A stretch of DNA of 64,000 nt from Gordonia liuliyuniae (lineage in GTDB: Bacteria; Actinomycetota; Actinomycetes; Mycobacteriales; Mycobacteriaceae): NCBI RefSeq assembly GCF_021739025.1, contig NZ_JAKKOT010000005.1, positions 1 to 64,000 of the forward strand, read 5' to 3'. The notes under the pieces were generated by a model. It saw only the letters and a program-made list of their open reading frames with translations, had not been told where the DNA came from and made no database searches. Shown here piece after piece: positions 27,040 to 39,068 of the stretch (positions are counted from its first letter, which is position 1; each line of letters starts with the position of its first letter). The position numbers and the translations under genes were made by a program.

Positions 27040-28158
27040 ATGACTCAGAACAGCAATCTCGTCGCGCTCTCCGAAGCAGGCGTATCCGTGTGGCTCGACG
27101 ACCTCTCGCGCGACCTGATCTCCTCGGGCGGTCTGCAGGAGCAGATCGACACGCGCAGCATCGTCGGTGTCACGACCAACCCGGCGATCTTCCAGAACGC
27201 GATCTCGTCGGGTGCCAGCGCGTATGCCGCGCAGATCAGCGACCTCGCCACGTCGGGAGGAGACGTCGACGCGGCGATCTCCGCGTTGACCACCGACGAC
27301 GTGCGTGCCGCGTGCGACGTCCTCGCGCCGGTGTTCGAGGCGTCGGGCGGCGCAGACGGCCGCGTCTCGATCGAGGTCGACCCGCGTCTGGCGAACAAGA
27401 CCGCCGAGACTGTCGAGCAGGCCGTCGAACTGTGGAACGTCGTCGACCGGAAGAACCTCTTCATCAAGATCCCGGCGACGGCGGCGGGAGTTCCGGCGAT
27501 CGCCGACGTCATCGGCCAGGGCATCAGCGTCAACGTCACCCTGATCTTCTCGGTTGACCGCTACCGCGAAGTGATGGACGCCTACCTCGACGGGCTGGAC
27601 CGCGCCCTGCGCAACGGCCACGACGCCGCAGCGATCGCCTCTGTCGCGTCGTTCTTCGTCTCACGCGTGGACACCGAGATCGACAAACGCCTCGAAGCCA
27701 TCGGCACGCCCGAAGCGCTCGCGCTGCGCGGCAAGGCCGGTCTGGCGAACGCACGCCTCGCGTACGCCGCCTACCAGGAAGTCTTCGAGACCGAGACGCG
27801 GTTCCCGGATCTTCAGGCGCACGGCGCCGTGCCGCAGCGCGCACTGTGGGCGTCGACCGGCGTGAAGAACCCGGACTACCCGGACACGCTGTACGTGAGT
27901 GAGCTCGTCGCACCGAACACCGTCAACACGGTGCCCGGCAAGACGCTCGAGGCCTACGCCGACCACGGGTGGGTCAACACCGACTCGATCATCGGCCAGG
28001 GGCCGGCGTCCCGACAGGTGTTCGACGCCCTGACCGACGTCGGCATCGACCTCCCCGACGTGTTCGCGCTCCTGGAGCGTGAAGGCGTCGAGAAGTTCGA
28101 GCAGGCGTGGGACGAACTGCTGACCGCGACCGCGGCGCAGTTGGACGCCAACCGATAG
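27040..28158 (+). CDS. tal: Transaldolase
   Basis: 372-aa type 2 transaldolase (Tal) of the oxidative-pentose operon. Schiff-base lysine in NLFIKIPAT near residue 144; GVTTNPAIF near residue 43 and [11 protein letters not shown] are conserved. Begins 29 nt after tkt. The enzyme exchanges three-carbon units, linking sugar phosphates to glycolysis. Confidence 0.96.
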   Translation: MTQNSNLVALSEAGVSVWLDDLSRDLISSGGLQEQIDTRSIVGVTTNPAIFQNAISSGASAYAAQISDLATSGGDVDAAISALTTDDVRAACDVLAPVFEASGGADGRVSIEVDPRLANKTAETVEQAVELWNVVDRKNLFIKIPATAAGVPAIADVIGQGISVNVTLIFSVDRYREVMDAYLDGLDRALRNGHDAAAIASVASFFVSRVDTEIDKRLEAIGTPEALALRGKAGLANARLAYAAYQEVFETETRFPDLQAHGAVPQRALWASTGVKNPDYPDTLYVSELVAPNTVNTVPGKTLEAYADHGWVNTDSIIGQGPASRQVFDALTDVGIDLPDVFALLEREGVEKFEQAWDELLTATAAQLDANR

Positions 28159-28194
28159 AACTCCGCGGGAACGACGCGACAGGAAGTCAACAGC

Positions 28195-29736
28195 GTGCCT
28201 CACTCGGCCCAGCCGGAATGGTCCAATCCGCTTCGTGACCCGCACGACCGGCGGCTCCCGCGTATCGCGGGGCCGTCGGCGCTGGTCATCTTCGGTGTGA
28301 CGGGCGACCTCGCCCGCCGCAAACTGATGCCGGCGATCTACGATCTCGCGAACCGGGGACTCCTTCCGCCGAGTTTCGCCCTGGTCGGGTTCGCGCGACG
28401 CGACTGGGAGCACGAAGACTTCGCCGACGTCGTCCGGGAGGCCGTCGAGGCCAACTGTCGGACCGGGTTCCGCGCCGAAGTCTGGGATCGCTTGGCCGAG
28501 GGCATCCGCTTCGTGCCCGGGACGTTCGAAGACGACGCCGCGTTCGAGCAACTGCAGGCCACCCTGGCCGATCTCGACGAGGCACGGGGCACCGACGGAA
28601 ACCACGCCTACTACCTGTCGATCCCGCCGAACGCGTTTCCCGTCGTGTTGAGTCAACTACGGCGCACCGGCATGGCCGACCAGACCGGCGATTCCTGGCG
28701 CCGGGTGGTCATCGAGAAGCCGTTCGGGCACGACCAGGAGTCGGCGGCCGAACTCAACGAACTCGTCAACAGCGTGTTCGCCGAGGAGTCGGTGTTCCGC
28801 ATCGACCATTACCTCGGCAAAGAGACGGTCCAGAACATCCTGGCGCTCCGGTTCGCGAACCAACTGTTCGACCCGTTGTGGAGTTCGCACTACATCGACC
28901 ACGTGCAGATCACCATGGCCGAGGACATCGGGCTGGGCGGACGCGCCGGCTACTACGACGGGATCGGGGCGGCGCGCGACGTCATCCAGAACCACCTGCT
29001 GCAGTTGCTCGCGCTGGTCGCGATGGAAGAGCCCGTCTCGTTCTCGCCGCACCACCTGCAGACGGAGAAGGTCAAGGTCCTCGAGTCGACCCGCAACATC
29101 ATGCCGATCGCGGAGAACTCCGCGCGCGGCCAATACGCGGCGGGCTGGCAGGGATCTGAATCCGTCGTCGGCCTCAAGGACGAGGAGGGGTTCGCCGCCG
29201 ACTCGACGACGGAGACGTTCGCGGCGATCGCGCTGGAGGTCGACACGCGACGGTGGGCGGGGGTCCCGTTCTATCTTCGCAGCGGCAAGCGGCTCGGTCG
29301 TCGCGTCACCGAGATCGCCCTGGTCTTCAAACGCGCGCCACACCTCCCGTTCGACGACACGATGACCGCCGAACTCGGCCAGAACGCGCTCGTCATCCGG
29401 GTGCAGCCCGACGAGGGCGTCACACTGCGGTTCGGGTCGAAGGTGCCCGGATCGTCGATGGAGGTACGCGACGTCAACATGGACTTCAGCTACGGCGGTG
29501 CGTTCACCGTCTCGTCGCCCGAAGCGTACGAGCGACTCCTGCTGGACGTGCTCCTCGGCGAACCGTCGTTGTTCCCGGTCAACGAGGAGGTCGAACTCAG
29601 CTGGCAGATCCTCGATCCGGTACTCGCCGAGTGGGCGGCGGCCGGCTCCCCGGACGAGTACGAGGCCGGGACGTGGGGGCCGCACTCCGCCGAGACGATG
29701 ATGAGCCGCACCGGTCGCGTCTGGAGGCGTCCGTGA
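28195..29736 (+). CDS. zwf: Glucose-6-phosphate dehydrogenase
   Basis: 513-aa enzyme making 6-phosphogluconolactone and NAD(P)H. The cofactor motif is FGVTGDLARRKLMPA near residue 32 and the active-site motif is FRIDHYLGKE near residue 201. GTG 28195 has AGGAAG 8 nt upstream. The next gene, opcA, encodes the protein that activates this enzyme in actinobacteria. Confidence 0.97.
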   Translation: MPHSAQPEWSNPLRDPHDRRLPRIAGPSALVIFGVTGDLARRKLMPAIYDLANRGLLPPSFALVGFARRDWEHEDFADVVREAVEANCRTGFRAEVWDRLAEGIRFVPGTFEDDAAFEQLQATLADLDEARGTDGNHAYYLSIPPNAFPVVLSQLRRTGMADQTGDSWRRVVIEKPFGHDQESAAELNELVNSVFAEESVFRIDHYLGKETVQNILALRFANQLFDPLWSSHYIDHVQITMAEDIGLGGRAGYYDGIGAARDVIQNHLLQLLALVAMEEPVSFSPHHLQTEKVKVLESTRNIMPIAENSARGQYAAGWQGSESVVGLKDEEGFAADSTTETFAAIALEVDTRRWAGVPFYLRSGKRLGRRVTEIALVFKRAPHLPFDDTMTAELGQNALVIRVQPDEGVTLRFGSKVPGSSMEVRDVNMDFSYGGAFTVSSPEAYERLLLDVLLGEPSLFPVNEEVELSWQILDPVLAEWAAAGSPDEYEAGTWGPHSAETMMSRTGRVWRRP

Positions 29737-29761
29737 CGTCCGCGCAGAACAGGAGCCGTCG

Positions 29762-30679
29762 ATGATCGTCGACCTGCCCGACACCGACACCACCGCGATC
29801 AGCAAGAAGCTCGTCCGGATGCGCAGCAGCGGCGGAGCCGTCACGCTCGGCCGCGTGCTGACCCTGATCATCGACGTGGACGCGGGCGAAGCCACCGAGG
29901 AGGCCGTCGAAGCGTCGAACCGGGCCAGCCGCGAACATCCGTGCCGCGTCATCGTCGTCTCGCGCGGCAACCGGACCGGCGACGCCCGGCTGGACGCGCA
30001 GATCCGTGTCGGCGGTGACGCCGGAGCCTCCGAAGTCGTGTTGCTGACGCTGTCCGGGCAGCTCGCCGAGCACCCCCACGCGGTGGTGACGCCGTTCCTG
30101 CTCCCCGACACCCCGGTCGTGACGTGGTGGCCGGACCGCGCGCCGAAGAACCCGGCGCAGGACCGTCTGGGGCGCCTGGCCTCGCGCCGCATCACCGATG
30201 CGCGGAAGTCGGCCGATCCCGCTGCCTTCCTCGCCGAGCGGCGAGCGGGCTACTCCCCCGGCGACACCGACCTGGCGTGGTCGGCCCTCACGCCGACACG
30301 CGCCCTGTTCGTGTCGGCGCTCGATCGGCCGCCGCACACGCCGATCACCGGAGCCGAGATCACCGGCCCGCTAGACATGCCGGGCCTCGACCTGTTCGCC
30401 GGCTGGCTGGCCGCCGCGCTGCAGACTCGGGTCGTGCGCCGTCCCGGGTCACTTGCGGCCCGCCTTTTCCGCAGCGATTCCACCCTGTCGATGTCGGTGA
30501 ACGACGACGGCGTGAGTGGGACCGTCGCCAGCACCGGGCACCCGGACGGTCGGGTCGCGTACGCGCGACGCACCACAGCCGAATGCCTGGCCGAAGAACT
30601 CCGCAGCCTGGATGCGGACGAAGTCTACGAGGCGGCGCTGCTCGGTCTGCCCGCCGTGGAAGTTGAGGAGTCGATATGA
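29762..30679 (+). CDS. opcA: OpcA, glucose-6-phosphate dehydrogenase assembly protein
   Basis: 305-aa protein needed for full activity of G6PDH in actinobacteria and cyanobacteria. Recognisable by its N-terminal SSGGAVTLGRVLTLIID and central VVTWWPDRAPKNPAQDRLG. It starts 25 nt after zwf and overlaps pgl by 4 nt (ATGA), as in mycobacteria and corynebacteria. Confidence 0.95.
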   Translation: MIVDLPDTDTTAISKKLVRMRSSGGAVTLGRVLTLIIDVDAGEATEEAVEASNRASREHPCRVIVVSRGNRTGDARLDAQIRVGGDAGASEVVLLTLSGQLAEHPHAVVTPFLLPDTPVVTWWPDRAPKNPAQDRLGRLASRRITDARKSADPAAFLAERRAGYSPGDTDLAWSALTPTRALFVSALDRPPHTPITGAEITGPLDMPGLDLFAGWLAAALQTRVVRRPGSLAARLFRSDSTLSMSVNDDGVSGTVASTGHPDGRVAYARRTTAECLAEELRSLDADEVYEAALLGLPAVEVEESI

Positions 30680-31422
30680 CGTTCCCTGCTGATCGAGCGG
30701 CGACGACGCCCGAGACTCTCGTCTTCGACTCGTCTACCGAGTTGATCGAGACCGCTCGTGCCCGTTTCGTCGACGCCGTCGTACGCGCCCAGGAGGAGCG
30801 CGGTGTCGCGTCCGTCGCGCTGACGGGCGGATCCAACGGGATCGGGCTGCTCCGCGCGCTCGCATCCGACTCCGGCGATATCGCCTGGGGTCGGGTCGAG
30901 ATCTATTGGGGCGACGACCGTTTCGTCCCCACGTCACATCCCGAACGCAACTCCGGTCAGGCGTTCGAGGCACTGCTCTCGTCGGTCCCGGTCGACCCGG
31001 CGCGAATCCATGCGATGGCTCCGTCCGACGGCGAGTTCGGCGACGACATCACCGCCGCCGCGCGCGACTACGCGCGACTGGTCGGGTCCGACACGGTGTT
31101 CGACGTCCACCTGCTCGGCATGGGCGGTGAGGGCCACATCAATTCGCTGTTCCCGCACACTGCTGCGACGGCCGAGGAGTCCGCGGCCGTCGTCGCCGTC
31201 ACCGATTCTCCGAAGCCGCCGCCTGCTCGTCTGACGTTGACGTTCCCGGTGATCAACCGCTCGCGGGAAGTATGGTTCCTCGTCTCCGGAGCCGAGAAGG
31301 CGGAGGCCGTGGCCGCCGCCCACAACGGCGCCTCGCGCGCGGACTGGCCGTGCGCAGGAGCCACCGGAACCGAGGCCACCGTCTGGTTCCTCGACCGAGA
31401 TGCGGCGTCCGCGCTGCCGTAA
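30676..31422 (+). CDS. pgl: 6-phosphogluconolactonase
   Basis: 248-aa NagB-like hydrolase of 6-phosphogluconolactone (also called devB). Conserved LTGGSNGIGLLRAL, IYWGDDRFVP and LGMGGEGHINSLFP are seen. Last gene of the pentose-phosphate unit; it converges on ppc across a 90-bp gap with only a weak 6-bp hairpin (31472-31488). Confidence 0.95.
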   Translation: MTFPADRAATTPETLVFDSSTELIETARARFVDAVVRAQEERGVASVALTGGSNGIGLLRALASDSGDIAWGRVEIYWGDDRFVPTSHPERNSGQAFEALLSSVPVDPARIHAMAPSDGEFGDDITAAARDYARLVGSDTVFDVHLLGMGGEGHINSLFPHTAATAEESAAVVAVTDSPKPPPARLTLTFPVINRSREVWFLVSGAEKAEAVAAAHNGASRADWPCAGATGTEATVWFLDRDAASALP

Positions 31423-31512
31423 CCGTCGCCACGTGGCGGGATGCTCCAGCGTGAGAACCCGAATCTCGTCAGTCGTCGCGGAGACGACGAACTCGGCAGG
31501 CAGCGCCCGCGG

Positions 31513-34350
31513 CTACCCGCTGTTACGTAGCGCCGTCGCGAGACCGTTCATCGTCAGCTGGATCGCGCGCCGGATCTGGGGCGAGTCGTCGCCCGCACGG
31601 AAGCGTTCCAGCAGTTCGACCTGAAGCAGATTGAGCGGCTCGAGATACGGGAACCGGTTGACCACCGACCGCTTCAATGCGTCGTTGTCGGCCAGGAGAT
31701 CATCGGTCCCGGTGATCGCCGCGCACATCGCGATGGTGCGCTCATGCTCGTCGACGATCATCGAGAACACCCGATCGCGCAGTTCGACGTCGGGCACGAG
31801 CTGCGCATACCGGTACGCCAGTCCCATATCGCTCTTCGCGAGCACCTGAGCCATGTTCGACATCACCGATCGGAAGAACGGCCAGCGGCGGTAGTAGTCG
31901 GAGAGGACTGCGAGCCGGTCCGGGTCGTCGCCGATCCACTCGGCGAATGCCGTCCCGGTGCCGTACCAGCCGGGCAGCATCACGCGGCACTGCGTCCACG
32001 ACAGCACCCATGGGATGGCCCGGAGATCCGAGATCGCCGTGGTCTGCTTGCGTGACGTCGGACGGCTGCCGATGTTCAACGCACCGATCTCGGACAGCGG
32101 TGTGGACGCGGTGAAGTATTCGACGAATCCCGGGGTGTCGTGGACCAGTCGGGAATAGGCGATTCGTGCCGCGGCGGCGAGTTCGTCGAACACCCGATAG
32201 GCGTCCGCCGAGTCGTCGCCGAGGCCTTCGACGTCGAGGAGCGACGACTCGACGGTCGCTGCGACCAGCGATTCCAGGTTGCGGCGGGCACGCACCGGCT
32301 CGGCGTACTTCGCGGCGATGATCTCGCCCTGCTCGGTGAGACGCAACGAGCCCTGCACGGCTCCCGGCGGCTGTGCGAGGATCGCGTCATAGCTGGGGCC
32401 TCCGCCGCGCCCGACGGTGCCGCCGCGCCCGTGGAACAGCCGCAGCCGGATCCCGGCGGTGCGCGCGGCGTCGACGAGGTCGAGTTCGCCTCGGTACAAC
32501 GCCCAGTTCGCGGCGAGGTATCCGCCGTCCTTGTTGGAGTCGGAGTAGCCGAGCATCACCTCGTGCATATCGCCCTGCGACCGGACGAGCTCCCGGTAGA
32601 ACGGGACCCCGAGCGCGGCGGTCAGGATCGCGGCACCGGCCTGCAGATCCTCGATCGTCTCGAACAAAGGAACCACGCGCACACTGCACGACGGCGAGCC
32701 CCCACCTGCGTCGTACAGGCCCGCTTCCTTCAGCAGGATCAGCGCCTCGAGCATGTCCGACACCGACTGGCACATGCTGATGATGTAGACCGGGACGGCT
32801 TTCGGGCCGAACCGCTCGACGGCGGCGGCCGCCGCGTGGACCACGCCGAGCTCCTTGATCGCCAGATCGCTCAGTCGCGCGTCCGGGCTGGTCAACGGTC
32901 GACGAGAGGACAGTTCAGCGGACAGGACCGCGACCCGCGCGTTTTCGTCGAGCGCCGCGTAGTCGTCGACCGCCCCGGCCCACGCGAGCAACTCCCCCAC
33001 GACCTCTTCGTGCGTCTCCGAGTTCTGTCGCATGTCGAGACCCGACAGATGGAAACCGAAGGCCCGGACGGCTTCGCGCAGCGCCGCGAGCCGGTCGTCG
33101 GCGATCGCGTCGTCGACGACGGCCCGCAGCGCACCGTCGACGACGTCCAGGTCGGTGAGGAATTCTCCGGCATCCGCGTACGCCTGGGACCGGGCGGCGA
33201 GGGCCCGGTCCGCCGGGCCGACCACGTCGTCGCCGAGGGTTTGGACGGCGCGCGCCGCCAGCCGTGAACGGATCGCGGTGACCGCCGAACGGAAGGGTTC
33301 GTCGTCGACCCCTTCCGGCGTCTCCGGCGCGAATCCCGTCCCGAGGACCGCCAGGTCGTCGGTGACACCGCTCACGAGCCTGACGGACATGCTGAGCTCT
33401 TGGTGCAGCGCCGACAGTTCGTCGAGGTGATGTGCCATCACGGTGGCCGCCGCCGACGACGTGGCCTCGGTGACGATGTCGCCGGTCACGAACGGATTGC
33501 CGTCGCGGTCGCCGCCGATCCAGGACCCCATCGTGATGATCGACGGATCGAGGTCTGCGTCGGGGAACGCGGCGCGCAGAGCGGCCCGGACGTCGTTGTT
33601 CAGCGACGGGATCACTTCGAAGAACGACGCGCCGTAATAGCGGAGTCCGGTGGTGATCTCGTCGCTGATCGTCAGCCGGCGCATCCGGATGAGCGCCGTC
33701 TGCCAGAGCATGAGGATGTGGCGGGAGATCTCTCGCGTGTTGGCCGACTCCTCGTCGGCGGTCATTTCGGTCCGTCCGCGCACACGCATCAGTTCGTTGA
33801 TGCGGTTCTGGGCGTCGAAGACACTCTTGCGACGGGTCTCCGTCGGATGCGCGGTGATGACCGGGACGACATCGGCGTCCCCGATCAGACGGTGCACCTG
33901 TTCGTCGTCGAGGCCTGCGGCGGCGAGTCGGGCGACGGTCGCGCCGAGCGACGACGCCTGCGGGGCGTCGCCCGCGATCATGTGGATACGCCGTCGCCGT
34001 TCGCGGTGCAGGTCCTCGGCGAGATTAGCCAGCAGGGCGAAGTTGCTGAACGCCCGGATGACGGGCATCAGCTGGGACACACCGCGGCCCCGATAGCGGC
34101 CTGCGAGTTCGTCGCGGGAGACATCCTGATAGCGGATGCCGAATGCATCGCGGCGGGACGACTCGACGAGATCGAACACGTCCTCGCCCGCCTGCGACCG
34201 GATCACATCGCCGAGCAGTCCGCCCAGAAATCTGATGCCGTCACGCAGCGGTTCGGTTGCCGCGCGTCCGGCGTCCTCGACCAGGATGCGATCGACCATC
34301 GGCGTGGCGACAGCGCGGCGGACAGATTCGGAGTTCGTTCCGGATGCCAT
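31513..34350 (-). CDS. ppc: Phosphoenolpyruvate carboxylase
   Basis: 945-aa anaplerotic enzyme making oxaloacetate from PEP and bicarbonate. The catalytic histidine is in [14 protein letters not shown] near residue 164. The Arg/Gly loop [14 protein letters not shown] lies near residue 645, and the C-terminus ends in the family ALRNSG. ATG 34350 is preferred, being 7 nt after a TAGTTT hexamer; a TTG three codons upstream overlaps that hexamer. A stand-alone gene between the pentose-phosphate and triose-phosphate operons; M. tuberculosis lacks it here. Confidence 0.96.
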   Translation of the reverse strand: MASGTNSESVRRAVATPMVDRILVEDAGRAATEPLRDGIRFLGGLLGDVIRSQAGEDVFDLVESSRRDAFGIRYQDVSRDELAGRYRGRGVSQLMPVIRAFSNFALLANLAEDLHRERRRRIHMIAGDAPQASSLGATVARLAAAGLDDEQVHRLIGDADVVPVITAHPTETRRKSVFDAQNRINELMRVRGRTEMTADEESANTREISRHILMLWQTALIRMRRLTISDEITTGLRYYGASFFEVIPSLNNDVRAALRAAFPDADLDPSIITMGSWIGGDRDGNPFVTGDIVTEATSSAAATVMAHHLDELSALHQELSMSVRLVSGVTDDLAVLGTGFAPETPEGVDDEPFRSAVTAIRSRLAARAVQTLGDDVVGPADRALAARSQAYADAGEFLTDLDVVDGALRAVVDDAIADDRLAALREAVRAFGFHLSGLDMRQNSETHEEVVGELLAWAGAVDDYAALDENARVAVLSAELSSRRPLTSPDARLSDLAIKELGVVHAAAAAVERFGPKAVPVYIISMCQSVSDMLEALILLKEAGLYDAGGGSPSCSVRVVPLFETIEDLQAGAAILTAALGVPFYRELVRSQGDMHEVMLGYSDSNKDGGYLAANWALYRGELDLVDAARTAGIRLRLFHGRGGTVGRGGGPSYDAILAQPPGAVQGSLRLTEQGEIIAAKYAEPVRARRNLESLVAATVESSLLDVEGLGDDSADAYRVFDELAAAARIAYSRLVHDTPGFVEYFTASTPLSEIGALNIGSRPTSRKQTTAISDLRAIPWVLSWTQCRVMLPGWYGTGTAFAEWIGDDPDRLAVLSDYYRRWPFFRSVMSNMAQVLAKSDMGLAYRYAQLVPDVELRDRVFSMIVDEHERTIAMCAAITGTDDLLADNDALKRSVVNRFPYLEPLNLLQVELLERFRAGDDSPQIRRAIQLTMNGLATALRNSG

Positions 34351-34357
34351 GTGCCCC

Positions 34358-34363
34358 AAACTA
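34358..34363 (-). promoter_or_regulatory. -10 hexamer for leaderless ppc mRNA
   Basis: TAGTTT on the minus strand ends 7 nt before ATG 34350. The remaining 60 bp up to secG are GT-rich with short GTGCGGGTG-like runs and no clear terminator. Confidence 0.45.
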
Positions 34364-34422
34364 CTCGGCCGGGGCGCCGGGTGTGCGGGTGTGGGGTGCG
34401 GGTGCGCGCGTGTTGCTGCGGG

Positions 34423-34659
34423 CTACGCGCCGAACTTGATGTCGAGACCGATGCCGATGATCAGAATCACCCACAGCAGCCCGACGAAGATAGTCAAACG
34501 GTCGAGGTTCTTCTCGACGACAGAGGAACCGGACAGGCTCGACTGGACGCCGCCACCGAACAGCGACGAGAGTCCGCCGCCCTTGGCCCGGTGAAGCAGA
34601 ACCAGCACGATCAGCAGGAGGCTGGTGATGATCAAGCCGATGTCGAGCGCGAGAGTCAC
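34423..34659 (-). CDS. secG: Protein translocase subunit SecG
   Basis: 78-aa membrane protein of the Sec translocon: two hydrophobic helices (residues about 5-23 and 55-74) around the conserved loop HRAKGGGLSSLFGGG. Start GTG 34659. It follows tpiA after a terminator-like hairpin, the usual actinobacterial neighbourhood. Confidence 0.96.
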   Translation of the reverse strand: MTLALDIGLIITSLLLIVLVLLHRAKGGGLSSLFGGGVQSSLSGSSVVEKNLDRLTIFVGLLWVILIIGIGLDIKFGA

Positions 34660-34714
34660 GAGTCGATGGTCCTGTCAGTCTGTGGGTCGCGGCCAGTGGG
34701 CCGCCGGAAAGCAT

Positions 34715-34751
34715 TGTGGCAGGTCGCTCCGCATAGGAGCAACCTGCCACA
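34715..34751 (-). terminator. Terminator or attenuator between tpiA and secG
   Basis: Arms TGTGGCAGGT and ACCTGCCACA (10 bp), an internal C/A mismatch, then 5 further pairs (GCTCC/GGAGC) around loop GCATA. No T-run follows, so it may reduce rather than end transcription into secG. Confidence 0.6.
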
Positions 34752-34773
34752 GTCTACGCGATGCAAGCGCCGA

Positions 34774-35574
34774 TCAGAGCAGCGGCCCGCCCGCGGCGAT
34801 CGCTGAGAGTTGCGCGAACTCGTCCGACTTGAGTGACGCACCGCCCACGAGTGCCCCGTCGACGTCGGTCTGTCCGACGATCTCGCCGACGTTCTTGGCG
34901 TTGACGCTGCCGCCGTACAGGACGCGCACCGCGTCGGCGGTCGCCTGGTCGGCGAGCTCGGCGAGCGCACCGCGGACGGCGGCACACACCTCCTGAGCGT
35001 CGCTCGCACTGGCCACTCGGCCGGTGCCGATGGCCCACACGGGCTCGTACGCGACGACGACCTTGGCGATCTCGGCGGCGTTCAGCCCCGCGAGAGACGC
35101 CTTGACCTGTGCGATGTTGTACGCGACGTGCTCGCCCGCTTCGCGCACGTCCAGACCTTCACCGACACACACGATCGGGGTGAGACCGTGCTTGAGCGCG
35201 GCCTTGGTCTTCGCCAGCACCGTCTCGTTCGCTTCGCCGTGCAGCGTGCGACGCTCGGAGTGACCGACGACCGCGTACGTGCAGCCGAGCTTGGCGAGGA
35301 ACGCACCGCTGATCTCGCCGGTGTACGCGCCCGAATCATGTTCGGAGACGTCCTGCGCACCGTAGGTCAGCAGCAGCTTGTCGCCGTCGACGATCGTCTG
35401 AACGCTGCGGATGTCAGTGAACGGCGGGATCACCGTCACGTCGACCTTCTCGAAGTACTTCTCGGGAAGCGCGAACGCGATCTTCTGCACCAGCGCGATC
35501 GCCTCGAGGTGGTTCAGGTTGCACTTCCAGTTGCCTGCGATGAGGGGCTTGCGCGGCCCGTTCGATGCGGCCAT
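34774..35574 (-). CDS. tpiA: Triose-phosphate isomerase
   Basis: 266-aa TIM barrel enzyme. Active-site residues are in AGNWKCN (Lys), VVGHSERR (His) and [11 protein letters not shown] (Glu); phosphate loop [11 protein letters not shown] 35574 overlaps the pgk stop by 1 nt; a GTG one codon earlier would overlap by 4. Third enzyme of the gap-pgk-tpiA operon. Confidence 0.97.
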   Translation of the reverse strand: MAASNGPRKPLIAGNWKCNLNHLEAIALVQKIAFALPEKYFEKVDVTVIPPFTDIRSVQTIVDGDKLLLTYGAQDVSEHDSGAYTGEISGAFLAKLGCTYAVVGHSERRTLHGEANETVLAKTKAALKHGLTPIVCVGEGLDVREAGEHVAYNIAQVKASLAGLNAAEIAKVVVAYEPVWAIGTGRVASASDAQEVCAAVRGALAELADQATADAVRVLYGGSVNAKNVGEIVGQTDVDGALVGGASLKSDEFAQLSAIAAGGPLL

Positions 35575-36794
35575 CACGCATTCACCTCCAGCACAGACAG
35601 GCCCGGGAGTTCCTTGCCCTCAAGGTATTCCAACGACGCTCCGCCGCCGGTCGAGATGTGCGAGAACGCTTCGTCTGCGAGGCCGAGCGCGCGAACGGCA
35701 GCCGCCGAATCGCCGCCGCCGACCACCGAGAACGCGCCGCCCGCGGTGGCTGTGACGATGGCCTCGGCCACGCCGCGGGTGCCTGCCGCGAACTTGTCGA
35801 ACTCGAACACGCCGGCCGGGCCGTTCCAGAAAACGGTCTTGGCGCCGGTCAGGACCGCGGCGAATCGTTCGACGCTGCCCGGGCCGATGTCCAGACCCAT
35901 TCCTTCGGTGAATCCGTCCGCGGTCTTCACGATCGACGTCGACGCGTCCGGAGCGAACTTGTCGGCGACGACGATGTCGTGCGGCAGGTGGATGACGTCG
36001 CCGAACCGCTCGAGGAGGTCCTTGCAGGTGTCGATCATGTCGTCCTGCAGCAGCGAGTCGCCCACCGGGCTGCCCTGCGCTTTGATGAAGGTGAACGCCA
36101 TGCCGCCGCCGATCACCAGGGTGTCGACCTTCGGCGCGAGCGCTTCGATGACGGCGAGCTTGTCCGAGACCTTCGACCCGCCGAGAACCACCGCGTACGG
36201 GTGTTCCACGGCGTCGCCGGTGATCTTGGCGAGCACGTCGACCTCGGTTGCGACCAGGTCACCCGCGTACGCCGGCAGCACCTTGGCGACGTCGTAGACC
36301 GACGCCTGCTTGCGGTGCACGACGCCGAACCCGTCGGAGACGAATGCTCCGTCGTCGCCGACCAGTTCGACGAGCGCCGCAGCGAGCTGTGCACGCTCGG
36401 CGTCGTCTTTGCTGGTCTCCCGCGGGTCGAAGCGGATGTTCTCCAGCAGGAGGACGTCACCGTCGGTGAGGCCTTCGGCGCGGGCGAGCGCGTCGCTGCC
36501 GACGACATCGCCTGCGAGCTGCACGTTGCGGCCCAACTCCTCCGCCAGGCGTACCGCGACCGGCGCCAACGACAGCGCCGGATCCGCTTCGCCCTTAGGA
36601 CGACCGAGGTGCGCGGTCACGATGACTTTCGCGCCCGCCTCGACCAGCGTCTTGATCGTCGGCGCCGACGCGACGATGCGTCCGGCGTCGGTGATCTCGG
36701 CGCCGTCGAGCGGCACGTTCAAGTCAGAGCGGACCAGTACTCCCCGGCCCTCCACGCCGTCGGCGAGGAGGTCCTTCAAGGTACGGACAGCCAT
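35574..36794 (-). CDS. pgk: Phosphoglycerate kinase
   Basis: 406-aa two-lobed kinase making ATP and 3-phosphoglycerate. Conserved VRSDLNVPL near residue 17, TAHLGRPKG, and the nucleotide end [16 protein letters not shown] and [13 protein letters not shown] 36794 starts [10 protein letters not shown], 2 nt after the gap stop; longer in-frame starts would run back into gap. Confidence 0.97.
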   Translation of the reverse strand: MAVRTLKDLLADGVEGRGVLVRSDLNVPLDGAEITDAGRIVASAPTIKTLVEAGAKVIVTAHLGRPKGEADPALSLAPVAVRLAEELGRNVQLAGDVVGSDALARAEGLTDGDVLLLENIRFDPRETSKDDAERAQLAAALVELVGDDGAFVSDGFGVVHRKQASVYDVAKVLPAYAGDLVATEVDVLAKITGDAVEHPYAVVLGGSKVSDKLAVIEALAPKVDTLVIGGGMAFTFIKAQGSPVGDSLLQDDMIDTCKDLLERFGDVIHLPHDIVVADKFAPDASTSIVKTADGFTEGMGLDIGPGSVERFAAVLTGAKTVFWNGPAGVFEFDKFAAGTRGVAEAIVTATAGGAFSVVGGGDSAAAVRALGLADEAFSHISTGGGASLEYLEGKELPGLSVLEVNA

Positions 36795-36796
36795 GC

Positions 36797-37978
<1,182 letters not shown>

Positions 37979-38962
37979 TTACGCGTCGTCCATCAGATCT
38001 GCGGTGACTGCCGACTCGGTGTCGGGCAACCCTTCCGACCGGGCCTTCTTGTCGGCCATCGAGAGCAGTCTGCGGATGCGTCCGGCGACGGCATCCTTGG
38101 TCATCACCGGATCGGCCAGTTGACCGAGTTCCTCCAGCGACGCCTGCCGGTGCTGGACGCGGAGCGAGCCCGCGGCCACCAGATGGTCGGGTACCTCGTC
38201 GCCGAGGATCTCCAGCGCGCGTTCGACTCGGGCGGCTGCGGCGACGGCGGCGCGTGCCGAACGGCGCAGGTTGGCGTCGTCGAAGTTGGCGAGGCGGTTC
38301 GCGGTGGCCCGCACTTCGCGCCGCATCCGACGTTCCTCCCACACCAGACGCGTGTCGTGCGCGCCCATCCGAGTGAGGAGCACGCCGATCGCTTCGCCGT
38401 CGCGGATCACGACTCGGTCCGCGCCGCGTACTTCTCTGGCCTTCGCGGTGACGCCGAGCCTGCGCGCCGATCCGACGAGGGCGAGCGCGGCTTCGGGTCC
38501 GGGGCAGCTGACCTCGAGGGCCGACGACCGGCCGGGCTCGGTGAGTGACCCGTGCGCGAGGAACGCCCCGCGCCATGCTGCTTCGGCGTCGCCGACCGTG
38601 CCGCCGACGACCTGAGCGGGAAGACCCCGCACCGGGCGTCCGCGCATGTCCAGCAAACCGGTCTGCCTGGACAGGCCTTCGCCGTCTTTGGTGACCCGGA
38701 GGATGTACCGGGCGCTCTTGCGCGCCCCGCCCGAGCGGAGCACGTGGACGTCCGCCGCATAGCCGAACAGATCGTGGATCTCGTAGCGGAGACGCCGTGC
38801 GACGTTTCCGAGGTCGACCTCGGCCTCCACGATCACGCGACCGTTCTGAATGTGCAGATCCCCCGCGAAGCGCAGCAGAGCCGACACCTCGGCCTTCCGG
38901 CAACTGATCTGGGTCACCGACAGACGGCTCAGCTCGTCTTTGACGGAACCTGTCATCGCCAC
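37979..38962 (-). CDS. whiA: WhiA regulator
   Basis: 327-aa actinobacterial WhiA. The N-terminal and middle parts form a degenerate LAGLIDADG fold ([20 protein letters not shown]), and the C-terminal HTH contains [17 protein letters not shown]. In Streptomyces it drives sporulation and cell-division genes; in non-sporulating relatives it is likely a division regulator. GTG 38962 is chosen over ATG 38956 because AGGAGG (38972-38977) lies 9 nt before it and it gives [11 protein letters not shown] like the mycobacterial protein. Follows yvcK after 106 nt. Confidence 0.95.
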   Translation of the reverse strand: MAMTGSVKDELSRLSVTQISCRKAEVSALLRFAGDLHIQNGRVIVEAEVDLGNVARRLRYEIHDLFGYAADVHVLRSGGARKSARYILRVTKDGEGLSRQTGLLDMRGRPVRGLPAQVVGGTVGDAEAAWRGAFLAHGSLTEPGRSSALEVSCPGPEAALALVGSARRLGVTAKAREVRGADRVVIRDGEAIGVLLTRMGAHDTRLVWEERRMRREVRATANRLANFDDANLRRSARAAVAAAARVERALEILGDEVPDHLVAAGSLRVQHRQASLEELGQLADPVMTKDAVAGRIRRLLSMADKKARSEGLPDTESAVTADLMDDA

Positions 38963-39068
38963 TGGTTGCACCCTCCTGTTAAAAACACGATTCTCCCCCG
39001 ACACGCACGCTTCCGGACTCGATCACTCGAGCCGCGGGCAAACAGCGCAGTGGAGCTGACTTTACCGG

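Noticed and set aside
31472..31488. Terminator between pgl and ppc
   Set aside because: Only a 6-bp stem GTCGTC/GACGAC without a T-run; too weak to list.
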